A stretch of DNA of 64,000 nucleotides from Alphaproteobacteria bacterium (GTDB lineage Bacteria > Pseudomonadota > Alphaproteobacteria > Rickettsiales > SXRF01): assembly GCA_025360605.1 (NCBI GenBank), contig JANYBV010000009.1, forward strand, positions 1 to 64,000. The letters are read 5' to 3'. Of this stretch, positions 55,488 through 63,715 are shown in pieces. Position 1 is the first letter of the stretch. Each line of letters opens with the position of its first letter. A model generated the notes under the pieces. That model ran no database searches. It saw only the letters and a list, made by a program, of their open reading frames with translations, and was not told where the DNA came from. The translations under genes and the position numbers were made by a program.

Positions 55488-55961
55488 ATGCCCGCGCATG
55501 CCGAACAACAAATCATGCCCTATACCACCCAGCAGTTATTCGATCTGGTGGCAGATATCGAGCGTTATCCGGATTTTTTGCCGTGGTGTCGCGCCGCACG
55601 GATTATTGAACGCGGGGAAGATGAGTTGCTGGGAGAGCTGGTGATAGCGTTTCATCACCTGAGTGAAAACTACACCTCACGCGTCACGATGAAGCGGCCC
55701 GCCACCAGTGATGAAGCAGGTGCTATTGATGTGGTGATGGTGAAAGGACCTTTTGAATATCTGGTAAACCGCTGGCGGTTTACGCCTACCGTGACCAAAG
55801 ACGGGAAGGAGGGAAGCGAAATTGATTTTTTCCTCGATTTCAAATTCCGTTCGCACATTCTTGAAAAAATTATGGGTGGATTGTTTGGTAAAGCAACCGC
55901 CAAAATGGTATCGGCGTTCAAGACGCGTGCAGATGCGATGTATGCGGGGACGGTGGTATGA
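55488..55961 (+). CDS. Coenzyme Q-binding START-domain protein (COQ10/RatA family)
   Basis: This family binds ubiquinone and is needed for efficient respiration; E. coli RatA was also linked to ribosome assembly. From ATG 55488 the product has 157 residues. It contains YTTQQLFDLVADIERYPDFLPWCRAARI, the family signature, and the KGPFEYLVNRWRFTP and DFKFRSHILEKIMGGLF blocks. A longer in-frame start at 55413 would overlap the previous gene. Its place after lipA is typical of alphaproteobacteria. Confidence 0.88.
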   Translation: MPAHAEQQIMPYTTQQLFDLVADIERYPDFLPWCRAARIIERGEDELLGELVIAFHHLSENYTSRVTMKRPATSDEAGAIDVVMVKGPFEYLVNRWRFTPTVTKDGKEGSEIDFFLDFKFRSHILEKIMGGLFGKATAKMVSAFKTRADAMYAGTVV

Positions 55962-56395
55962 TGGAATTTTTACTGCTGTCCATTTTTTGTTCCGCATCCT
56001 TGTCGCTGCTTTCGTATGTCTATTGCTGGCACGATATACGCGGTGGCCGCCCGCATATTCTCTCGCTGCGCCAGATCACGACAATTATGGATCGCAACCG
56101 CCTGAATCACATGTTCGGCAAGCCCGAGACAGGGTATTATTATGTACTGAAACAGGCCCAGCGCGAGGCGGTGATTCGTAAATGGCGGTGGTTTTATATA
56201 CGTGAATGTACCGCGGATATTACCTGTATCGTTGGGGTATGGCTTTATATGACGGGGACGCTGCAAGATGAAAATATCGTTCTATTTTCAGTGCTTGCCT
56301 CCGTTTGTCAGATGATTAACCTCGTTTATTCCTTCTGCCTGATTAATAAATGGCAGTTTCAGTTACGTGAAGAAATAGATAGTTCAGACGATTAG
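55958..56395 (+). CDS. Unknown membrane protein
   Basis: The 145-residue product has hydrophobic segments at its N-terminus and in the second half. A basic region in the middle (MDRNRLNHMFGKPETGYYYVLKQAQREAVIRKWRW) separates them. I recognise no family. It overlaps the COQ10/RatA gene by four bases and is the last gene before tRNA-Ser. Confidence 0.55.
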   Translation: MMEFLLLSIFCSASLSLLSYVYCWHDIRGGRPHILSLRQITTIMDRNRLNHMFGKPETGYYYVLKQAQREAVIRKWRWFYIRECTADITCIVGVWLYMTGTLQDENIVLFSVLASVCQMINLVYSFCLINKWQFQLREEIDSSDD

Positions 56396-56494
56396 TCAAA
56401 GTCGTGGGGTTTGCATTGACAAGGCCCCTGCGCTCTGGCATCTGTGCGTCCCTAGCTATGATGCCATTAAGTATGAGCGGCTGGTTTTGAGTAC

Positions 56495-56584
56495 GGACAG
56501 GTGGCCGAGTGGTCTAAGGCGCACGCCTGGAAAGTGTGTATAGGGGAGACTCTATCGCGGGTTCGAATCCCGCCCTGTCCGCCA
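56495..56584 (+). tRNA. tRNA-Ser(GGA)
   Basis: A 90-base class II tRNA with encoded CCA. The acceptor GGACAGG/CCTGTCC is perfect. The anticodon stem CACGC/GTGTG (one G-U) holds the loop CTGGAAA with anticodon GGA. A long variable arm and T-loop GGTTCGAATCC are present. An integrase lies 157 bases downstream, so its 3' end is probably the attachment site of the genomic island. Confidence 0.97.
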
Positions 56585-56700
56585 TTTATACGGTTTACTA
56601 CCGTCCGACAAAATCCAAAATATCAAAAAATATCCATATAAAACAACAAAAACAGGTCTTTTGTCGTCCAAAGGCATGTATTGCAAGCCAGAGTGAATAC

Positions 56701-56728
56701 GGGTAGATTTATGGGTAGATTTACCCAT
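56701..56728 (+). promoter_or_regulatory. Direct and inverted repeats before the integrase start
   Basis: GGGTAGATTTA occurs twice (56701-56711 and 56713-56723). ATGGGTA (56711-56717) and TACCCAT (56722-56728) are perfect inverted repeats with a four-base loop, just before AGGAG (56729-56733) and the ATG at 56742. Candidates are integrase arm-binding sites, an operator or an RNA hairpin near the ribosome binding site. Confidence 0.55.
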
Positions 56729-56741
56729 AGGAGTCGAACTC

Positions 56742-57959
56742 ATGGCACTTACAGAACTTGCAATCAAAAATCTAAAACCCAGAGATAAAGTCTATCGTGT
56801 TGCCGATAGCGGCGGGCTGGCATTGGAAGTTTCTACAACTGGTGGCAGGCTATGGCGTTGGCGTTATTACTATCAGGGGAAAGAGCAAATGCTGGCACTG
56901 GGAAAATATCCGGCATTGTCTCTGGCAGAAGCCAGAAAAAAGCGCGATGAAGCGCGGGAATTGGTGGACGCTGGTAAACACCCCACGCGAGAGAAGAAAA
57001 TCCAGAAATTACGCCAAGCCCATGATGGTGAAAACAGCTTTGAGAAAATTGCCCGCCGCTGGTTGGAAATGAAGGGGGATGGGCTAAACGCAAAGTATGC
57101 CAAACAATGCCTTGCGCGTATGGAGCAGCATATTTTCCCGCGTATTGGCGCATTGCCGTTAACTGACATTACCATCCCTGACGTGGTTGAAGTGGTGGAA
57201 GCCATTGGCAAGCGCGGCACTATAGTTACAGCCAAACGGATGAAACAGCTTATCAGCCAGATATTCCGTTATTCAGCCCAGCGTGGCCTGTGCCAGCATA
57301 ACCCCGCTGCCGATCTGCGGGATGTCTTGCCTAGTTCTGGGGAAAAACACCATGCCTGTATCCATCCCAGTGAGTTACCGGCACTCATTACCAAAATTGA
57401 AGCGCGTGAGGGTGACTTTACCCAATATGCTATGAAACTGCTTATGCTTACCTTTGTCCGCACAGGCGAGCTTATCGGGGCAAAATGGGAGGAAATCAAT
57501 TGGGATAAAGAGGAGTGGCACATCCCGAAAGAGCGCATGAAAATGAAACGCCCACATGTGGTGCCATTGTCCAGCCAAGCCCTTGCCGTATTCAGGGAAT
57601 TACATGCCATGACTGGCGATAAAGTACATATCTTTCATAGCCCTGCCAGTAAATCTATGCACATGAGCAACGGCGCAGTGCTAATGGGACTGAGGCGCAT
57701 GGGCTATCAGGGTAAAATGACAGGGCATGGCTTTCGCACCCTTGCCAGTACCATTCTAAATGAAAAAGGCTATCCGCCTGATGTTATAGAACGCCAGCTT
57801 GCCCATGAAGATGAAGACAAAATCCGCAGTGCCTATAATCGGGCAGAATATCTGCTTGAACGCAAAAAGATGATGCAGGATTATGCGGATTACTTGGAAG
57901 GTACAAACAAGGGGTTATTGGAGTTACCCAATAAGAACAAAATAAAGCACTTCGCTTAA
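56742..57959 (+). CDS. Tyrosine site-specific integrase (P4-like) of a tRNA-Ser island
   Basis: A 405-residue integrase. The N-terminal arm-binding domain (DUF4102-like: KPRDKVYRVADSGGLALEVSTTGGRLWRWRY, LGKYPALSLAEARKKRDEAR) is followed by a core-binding domain and a catalytic domain with R240 (FVRTGELIGAKW), H329 and R332 (GHGFRTLAST), H355 and the nucleophile Y365 (SAYNRAEYL). It lies 157 bases after tRNA-Ser and in the same direction. Confidence 0.95.
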   Translation: MALTELAIKNLKPRDKVYRVADSGGLALEVSTTGGRLWRWRYYYQGKEQMLALGKYPALSLAEARKKRDEARELVDAGKHPTREKKIQKLRQAHDGENSFEKIARRWLEMKGDGLNAKYAKQCLARMEQHIFPRIGALPLTDITIPDVVEVVEAIGKRGTIVTAKRMKQLISQIFRYSAQRGLCQHNPAADLRDVLPSSGEKHHACIHPSELPALITKIEAREGDFTQYAMKLLMLTFVRTGELIGAKWEEINWDKEEWHIPKERMKMKRPHVVPLSSQALAVFRELHAMTGDKVHIFHSPASKSMHMSNGAVLMGLRRMGYQGKMTGHGFRTLASTILNEKGYPPDVIERQLAHEDEDKIRSAYNRAEYLLERKKMMQDYADYLEGTNKGLLELPNKNKIKHFA

Positions 57960-57964
57960 TCAAT

Positions 57965-58888
57965 ATGTACAGCTGCCTCTTAGAAGAAAATATAAATAAA
58001 ATTTATGATGTATGTGGGTTTCAATCTGACAACCTCCCTGCAGCTGTAGCTGATGCATATAGTAATAAAATTATTGACGCAGCAGTATCTAATACGGCGA
58101 TGAAAGCGCACAAACTCAGTTTGTACGATAAGTTAGGGGTTGGCTTAGATAAAATAGCTATTATGCAAGAGCTTGAGGAAAAGACAAAAAATAGCGATAA
58201 ACATATTGAATTAATCTATGAAACACATAGTGGCGTGGTTTTAGCAATAGCTGAAAATGTCATCACAGACGAAACAAAAATAAGTGCAGTAACAATAAGT
58301 AATCTAAGAAAACTCTTTAAAACATCACAGAATAAAGACTGTGTAGAAGTATGGAAGAACTTAAAATTAGAAAAAGATAAAGCCCAAAAAGCCGTTGATG
58401 TAATTTATGATTCCTTAGTCATGTTAGACCATGATCAGATGTACAAAGACCAATATGAAAATCGTAAGGCACATTTTGAAAATGTTGGTAAAACGCTATC
58501 CAGACTGAGAAACCAATTCGATAAATACCTAATCAGAACAAAAGAAGACAAGAGGTATCACAATAATTTTTATGCCCACATGGATTATCTGTCACAGCTT
58601 ACATCAGAGCAGCTAGAGCTTGCTAAAGGTGGGGTTGATTTCACCTCAAAACTTTACCCATCTCCAGTGGCAACATCACGAAAATTAAACTCACCTCAAG
58701 GAAAAGCTATTCATTGCATGAGGCTTTTATCAGCTGACTGGGAGAGAGTATTTGGCAAACCTCAACACAACACCGTGGCAACACTCATTAATGCCATGTT
58801 TGGAACAAATTTTACCTATAATGACGTAATAAAAAATACCTCACATTACCGGAAACGGAAAAGTGAAGATTCGCTACAAAAAAAATAG
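57965..58888 (+). CDS. AT-rich island gene of unknown function
   Basis: The 307-residue product starts five bases after the integrase stop. It is AT-rich compared with its neighbours and rich in Lys, Asn, Asp and Leu, which points to recent acquisition. It has long helical stretches (KDCVEVWKNLKLEKDKAQKAVDVIYDSL), then DKRYHNNFYAHMDYLSQLT, which faintly recalls the R-x-K-Y-F-A-H region of AbiU2-type HEPN domains, though the catalytic Arg position is not conserved. I make no functional call. Confidence 0.55.
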   Translation: MYSCLLEENINKIYDVCGFQSDNLPAAVADAYSNKIIDAAVSNTAMKAHKLSLYDKLGVGLDKIAIMQELEEKTKNSDKHIELIYETHSGVVLAIAENVITDETKISAVTISNLRKLFKTSQNKDCVEVWKNLKLEKDKAQKAVDVIYDSLVMLDHDQMYKDQYENRKAHFENVGKTLSRLRNQFDKYLIRTKEDKRYHNNFYAHMDYLSQLTSEQLELAKGGVDFTSKLYPSPVATSRKLNSPQGKAIHCMRLLSADWERVFGKPQHNTVATLINAMFGTNFTYNDVIKNTSHYRKRKSEDSLQKK

Positions 58889-58962
58889 GGCGAACGCGGA
58901 TATACCAAGACGGCAATTTGTAGGTAATTGGCATCACTAACATCTAACTAAGGATTATAGTG

Positions 58963-59181
58963 ATGACCAATGAAAACAAACGCATCCTCCGCTTACCAGA
59001 CGTAAAAACCCGCACAGGTTTAAGCCGCTCCAGCATTTATGCCAAAGTCAATGAAGGTAGCTTTCCCAAGTATATTAAGCTTGGAATCCGCAGTGTCGGT
59101 TGGCTGGAAAGCGAAATTGACAGCTGGATAACCCAGCGCGTGCAGCAAAGCCGCTCTGCCATAGAAAACCAGCGATCATAG
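58963..59181 (+). CDS. AlpA-family excisionase/regulator
   Basis: The 72-residue product is an AlpA/MerR-type DNA-binding protein (ILRLPDVKTRTGLSRSSIYAKVNEGSFPKYIKLGIRSVGWLESEIDSWI). In islands and prophages these proteins activate integrase or excision functions. A GTG directly before the ATG at 58963 is a possible alternative start; AAGGA is upstream. Confidence 0.9.
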   Translation: MTNENKRILRLPDVKTRTGLSRSSIYAKVNEGSFPKYIKLGIRSVGWLESEIDSWITQRVQQSRSAIENQRS

Positions 59182-59218
59182 CCGGATAATATCCAGCTAT
59201 GAAGCAGGGGGTTACCTA

Positions 59219-59617
59219 ATGGATAGAGAAACGCGACACTATCTTAAAAAGAAGGGCAGGAGCATGGGGCGATTTGTCGCTCTGCCCTATAATCTACTGG
59301 AAAGTGATGCATGGAAGGCATTAAGCCCTGAGGCAGTAGCGATCTACATAGAAATCAAACGCCGCTACAACGGCAAAAATAATGGGGACATACCCCTTGG
59401 GTATCGTGAGGCGGCAACCATTGCCCATTGCGGAAAGGGGACATCAGGAAAAAAACTATCGGAGCTTATAGACAATGGTTTCATTAAGGCAGCCCATAAA
59501 GGACGCTTCCAAAATCGCCATGCCTCCACTTGGATTTTAACCTGTCAGGTCTATGAAGGGAAATCTCCCAGCAACGAATGGAAAGACTATTCAAAATCTA
59601 AAACGCCGTACCTGTAG
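59219..59617 (+). CDS. Island winged-helix-like protein
   Basis: The 132 residues contain GRFVALPYNLLESDAWKALSPEAVAIYIEIKRRYNGKNNGDIPLGYREAATIAHCGKGTSGKKLSELIDNGFI, which reads as a helix-turn-helix with a following wing. Such small proteins often follow alpA in alphaproteobacterial islands, perhaps for replication or regulation. The exact role is unknown. Two 22-base spaced direct repeats cover its stop codon. Confidence 0.7.
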   Translation: MDRETRHYLKKKGRSMGRFVALPYNLLESDAWKALSPEAVAIYIEIKRRYNGKNNGDIPLGYREAATIAHCGKGTSGKKLSELIDNGFIKAAHKGRFQNRHASTWILTCQVYEGKSPSNEWKDYSKSKTPYL

Positions 59618-59647
59618 CTGAACTGTATAGTACCTGTGGCTGAACTG
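59608..59647. repeat. Pair of 18-base direct repeats with 22-base spacing
   Basis: GTACCTGTAGCTGAACTG (59608-59625) and GTACCTGTGGCTGAACTG (59630-59647) differ at one position. The first contains the stop of the preceding gene. They lie between two convergent genes and may be a small duplication. Confidence 0.7.
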
Positions 59648-59711
59648 AACCCCATTATTATCCCCCGTCAGTATTGCCAGAGGTACTGTAGGGGCACTTT
59701 TCAACACCCCT

Positions 59712-62700
59712 TCAGTTCCATGGCAGGTACACTCTTATATACCATATACGGGAGATTAAACCCAAGTTGGGTTGTTTCTTAAACTGTACAACTGCAAACA
59801 TGCTCATCAAAGCAAATATAAACATAGGCAAAGTTCTCGGAAGCGGAACACTTGAAACAGAAGCTGTCTGATATGTGCCCGTTACCGTCCCGCTTTGTGC
59901 GAGTGCAAGTTGATAACTAACATTATGGCCATTATCGAAACCAGACAACATTTCCATAAAAGACACGTCAACCAAAGTCTTGCCATTAACTAAACCGAGG
60001 TCTGTTGGACTATTAGTAAAAGATAGAAAAACTGCAAATGATGAAAATATATTGTTCATGATAATTTTGCCATTCTCTGTGACTCTCAAGGTCGCACTAT
60101 CAAAGCCTGTTCCTAACTTAGTTGTGTTAAAAAGATTAAGGAAAATGTCATTGTTGCTACCAGTCAGTGAGAAGTCATAGGTAGCCCCAGTGGTGTACTG
60201 GAATTGTCCTGCACCGCCATTGGAAACAGCACCTAAATTGCCCGATCCAACAACAGTAAAGTTGCCATTAGCAGTACCAAGGGATGATGTCGTTGATGTT
60301 CCCAAATATCCTGTAGCAACTGCTTGGGCGTATACTGGTATAATACCAATGGAAGACCCTGCTTTAGTTATTGCTAAAGCACCACCATTGTTCATTGGTG
60401 CATATGCGTGAGCAGTAACTGAGTTCCCTGCACCGTCATTGGTAGCGCTGGTAGAGTGCGCTGATCCGGTTAATCCAAAAGCATTCGCATTGGAAGTTAT
60501 AAGGGTATTAATTCCAACTCCTGTGGCTGATGCATTTGCAACTGCATTGCCACCAAGGAATGCTTTACCAGCTGTAGCATTTGCAGACACAGGTGTGCCA
60601 GATATAGTCGAGTGTAGTGCAATGAAAGCATCACTATCGCCTATTGAGCCACCATTTACGAAGCTAGTAGATCCACCATAGGCATAAATATTTCCAGTCA
60701 ATGAGCTAGCAGTACTATCGGTCAGTATTAAATTAGAACTAGCGTTACCCCCAAACCCCTGTTCACCATTACCAGCCCTTCCAGCCTGTGCTAACTGGAT
60801 CAAGGTTAAACTACCGGTAGTAGCGCCAAATACAGCATTGTTCATAATGGAAGCCGCACCATTACCGGCATTACCCCCCTGACCTCCATCGTTCCAGTTC
60901 CCGCCATTCCCACCAATCTGTGTTGCAGACACAATTATATTTGCACCATTGGCTGCAATGCCATGTGCACTGGCAATCGCTATTCCACCATCACCCGCTT
61001 TGTCAGGAAGACCATCTCCAGTGCCACCGGTGCCGCCGGTCGCAGTAGCAGTAACTTGAAGTAAACTGCCTGAGCTTGCTGTCGTTGTACCCTTGGCTAT
61101 AGCGCTTGCACTAGCGCCATCAATACCATTGTTGATAAAGCTTCCTCCTGCATTCCCCCCAGTTGAATAAGCAATGACCTCACCGCTACCGGCCATTGAT
61201 GTAGAAAGATAGCTATTTGCGCTACCGCCCGCACCGGATGTACCAACGGAACCAAAACCACCATTTCCCCCTGCAGCGCCTATATATGTAGTGAGATATT
61301 TTGCGGTAGTATCAGTATAAGTCAGTACAGAACTTGCGTTGCCACCATTCCCAGCAATACCTTCATTCGTATTTCCCCCGCTTCCAGCATGTGCTTCTTG
61401 GTCCAGCCACAAGGTTCCAGTAGTCGAACCTGAGACGGCATTTTTTATAATCGAATCTGCGCCATTACCGCCATTGCCGCTAACCGCGCCCCGACCACCA
61501 TTTCCTCCGAACTGAGCAACTGATACGGTTACATCCGAGCCATTGGTTGCAACACCACGCGCGCTAGCAGTTGCAGTTCCACCGTCTCCTTTTTGGCCGC
61601 GACTCAATCCACCATCGCCGCCAGTTGCACTAGAAATTATTAATAGGTTATTACCTGCATTGGCAGAAGTGATGCCATTCGCAGTAGCACTAGCATTTCC
61701 ACCGGTAGAGCCGATTCCATAAGATTGATTTTGACCGCCATTACCGCCTACGGCAGTAGCGTTAACTATACCACCGCCCACCATAGATGTATTTGCTATG
61801 GCATTGCCGCTACCGCCGTTACCAGACGTGCCCCCAGCATTATTCATATCACCGCCTGTGCCGCCATCTCCTGTAACAGATATATGGAGAGAAGTGGCCG
61901 TGATGTCTGTTACATTCAGGAACGAATTACCATTACCGCCTGAGCCACTGAATTGGCCGCCATCACTTGAACCGCCATCGCCACCTATTGCATGTTGCGT
62001 CAGGGATAAATTACCAGTAGTTGAGCCGGAGACGGCATTGTTCATAATGGAATTTGTACCATTCGCGCCGTTGGCTAAAACATGACCATTGCCGCCATTG
62101 CCACCCACTTGATACCCCGATACGGTTACATTCGCGCCATTGGTTGCAATACCACTGGCTTGGGCAGTCCCTGTTCCACCGGCTCCGCTTGAGTTGGTAC
62201 CGTCACCCCCATTACCGCCTCTCCCATCCGCATACACTGTAAGAGTATGACCAGCGGTGGCAGAAGTTGTACCATCCGCAATACCACTACCATTGCCACC
62301 GAAAGAGCCATTTTCTCCGCTGCTATTAGTATTTGTTGAACCACCAACCCCACCATAGCCACCAGCAGTAACATTCCCATCACCAACCATTGAAATAGTC
62401 GCCTGCGCATTACCGTTACCAGCTACGCCATTATTTGCGGTATCCGCATTACCACTGTTTCCGCCAACTCCAACGATAACAGCGTTTATAGTCGCAGCGG
62501 TGGTATCTGAATAATTAAGAAAGGAACTGCCAAAACCACCATTGCCGCCTGCAGTTGAACCATTGCCGCCGTTTCCGCCATTAGCAATTTGGCGCGAGTA
62601 AAGAGTACCACCCAGCGCGGTGTTCGCATCCGAAGCAATCGTGTTGGGCAGTACTATATTCTGACCATTGCCACCTGCACCGGCATTATTGTCGGTGCCA

Positions 62701-62864
62701 TTGTTGCCAGTAATCTCTATTGTCGTTGCGTATGCTGCAGAGGTTGCTGACAAAGCAGCCATAGCAATCATAAATGTTGTGGTGTTTGACACCAAAAAAG
62801 CGTTAAACGATTGTGCGTATTTTTTTCTGGCGGTTACATTGCTTTTTGTAGTTGCTGCTTTCAT
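59712..62864 (-). CDS. Large Gly/Asn/Ala-rich secreted protein with PEP-CTERM-like tail
   Basis: The 1050-residue protein has an extended N-terminus and signal peptide (FMIAMAALSATSAAYA, cleavage near residue 47). Residues 50-800 are made of GGNGG-type repeats. At least four related blocks of roughly 200 residues can be seen, each starting with a (S/N)FLN-(T/S)D-TTA-like strand and containing ATNGANVTVS and NNAVSGSTTGxL. A non-repetitive beta-rich domain covers about 830-1000. The C-terminus has VPLPRTLPMFIFALMSMFAVVQFKK, like VPLPA/PEP-CTERM sorting signals, plus 17 further residues. It is probably surface-exposed or secreted. No exosortase is present in the window. Confidence 0.85.
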   Translation of the reverse strand: MKAATTKSNVTARKKYAQSFNAFLVSNTTTFMIAMAALSATSAAYATTIEITGNNGTDNNAGAGGNGQNIVLPNTIASDANTALGGTLYSRQIANGGNGGNGSTAGGNGGFGSSFLNYSDTTAATINAVIVGVGGNSGNADTANNGVAGNGNAQATISMVGDGNVTAGGYGGVGGSTNTNSSGENGSFGGNGSGIADGTTSATAGHTLTVYADGRGGNGGDGTNSSGAGGTGTAQASGIATNGANVTVSGYQVGGNGGNGHVLANGANGTNSIMNNAVSGSTTGNLSLTQHAIGGDGGSSDGGQFSGSGGNGNSFLNVTDITATSLHISVTGDGGTGGDMNNAGGTSGNGGSGNAIANTSMVGGGIVNATAVGGNGGQNQSYGIGSTGGNASATANGITSANAGNNLLIISSATGGDGGLSRGQKGDGGTATASARGVATNGSDVTVSVAQFGGNGGRGAVSGNGGNGADSIIKNAVSGSTTGTLWLDQEAHAGSGGNTNEGIAGNGGNASSVLTYTDTTAKYLTTYIGAAGGNGGFGSVGTSGAGGSANSYLSTSMAGSGEVIAYSTGGNAGGSFINNGIDGASASAIAKGTTTASSGSLLQVTATATGGTGGTGDGLPDKAGDGGIAIASAHGIAANGANIIVSATQIGGNGGNWNDGGQGGNAGNGAASIMNNAVFGATTGSLTLIQLAQAGRAGNGEQGFGGNASSNLILTDSTASSLTGNIYAYGGSTSFVNGGSIGDSDAFIALHSTISGTPVSANATAGKAFLGGNAVANASATGVGINTLITSNANAFGLTGSAHSTSATNDGAGNSVTAHAYAPMNNGGALAITKAGSSIGIIPVYAQAVATGYLGTSTTSSLGTANGNFTVVGSGNLGAVSNGGAGQFQYTTGATYDFSLTGSNNDIFLNLFNTTKLGTGFDSATLRVTENGKIIMNNIFSSFAVFLSFTNSPTDLGLVNGKTLVDVSFMEMLSGFDNGHNVSYQLALAQSGTVTGTYQTASVSSVPLPRTLPMFIFALMSMFAVVQFKKQPNLGLISRIWYIRVYLPWN

Positions 62865-62908
62865 GAGAACTCCGCATGAATAAAATTAATATTTATTAAT
62901 AAATAAAC

Positions 62909-62940
62909 ATTATAAGCATGTACCTTGACCTTAAAGTCAA
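62909..62940 (-). promoter_or_regulatory. Promoter with dyad upstream of the Gly-rich protein gene
   Basis: On the minus strand, TTGACT (62935-62940) and TATAAT (62909-62914) are 20 bases apart. The near-perfect dyad TTGACTTTAAGGTCAA (62925-62940) covers the -35 box and half the spacer. A consensus -10 with a long spacer and a dyad suggests regulation, by activation or repression. Confidence 0.55.
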
Positions 62941-63092
62941 AGGAATACTCCCCACAACTTCATAATCAAAAAATCAGGTTATTTAACAATGTCTTGTATA
63001 ATAAATATGGGATAGGCCGAATGAACATGCCCCTTATTGACATGCAGGGCGCTGGCCTCACCATCTGAATAAATAGCCACATCGCATTATCT

Positions 63093-63344
63093 TCATGGCT
63101 TCTGGCATCCTCGATAAAAGATGATGGTTACACCTGCAATTAAAATTCCCATGATTATCGTTCCGTTAATTAGCGTCCATGCTGCGCCTAAAGACGGCCA
63201 TATAACCCAGCCATAATTCAGCACACCTAATATCAGCAGTACGATAATCAGGAATGCCTGAGAATCTACAAAGCGGCTCAGTGCAGATGTTTCTGTTGTT
63301 CTCGCATTGTCAGGTCGTTTATTGCATTCATTATGGACAGCCAT
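63093..63344 (-). CDS. Small membrane protein
   Basis: The 83-residue product has two membrane segments (residues about 31-49 and 60-77) after a polar N-terminus. I recognise no family. It overlaps the upstream DUF6961-like gene by 67 bases in another frame, so its true start may be later; it may be co-expressed with that gene. Confidence 0.5.
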   Translation of the reverse strand: MAVHNECNKRPDNARTTETSALSRFVDSQAFLIIVLLILGVLNYGWVIWPSLGAAWTLINGTIIMGILIAGVTIIFYRGCQKP

Positions 63345-63475
63345 ACGGACGCACCTTTCACATCATCACGCTGTGTATAGAGAAGCATTTTTTCCATCGC
63401 AACATCCTCAGCATTACTACCATGCTGCTTTATAAGCAACTTCGCTGAAGCGTATATGTCTCTATCATTTACCAT
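63278..63475 (-). CDS. DUF6961-like small island protein
   Basis: The 65 residues (NDRDIYASAKLLIKQHGSNAEDVA, then GASVWLSIMNAINDL) match the short DUF6961-type proteins common in alphaproteobacterial islands and prophages. The function is not known. Confidence 0.65.
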   Translation of the reverse strand: MVNDRDIYASAKLLIKQHGSNAEDVAMEKMLLYTQRDDVKGASVWLSIMNAINDLTMREQQKHLH

Positions 63476-63715
63476 TTGTGCAGAATAGTAGGGATTATAT
63501 TTTTCTGGAAGTGGTAAGTATCATTGTTTTGGCCAATAATCCCACAACTACGCGCGCGCGAAGCCTTTGGCAATTACCCTGATGGATGATATCCTTACAA
63601 AGGATAACATTGCGAGGTAATGGTATGGCTACGCAGGCAAAAACAAAGCCCATGGAAATAACCCCAAGGTATGGTATAGTTGCCTAATGATTTCGGTAAA
63701 AAGCTGGGAGCAAAA

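Noticed and set aside
60190-62883. Plus-strand Pro-rich ORFs opposite the Gly-rich gene
   Set aside because: They are the complement of GGN codons. The minus-strand frame has a signal peptide, a start and a coherent repeat pattern.
63620-63687. Short ORF of about 20 codons before the last partial gene
   Set aside because: It is too short, with no recognisable feature, and I cannot support it as a gene.
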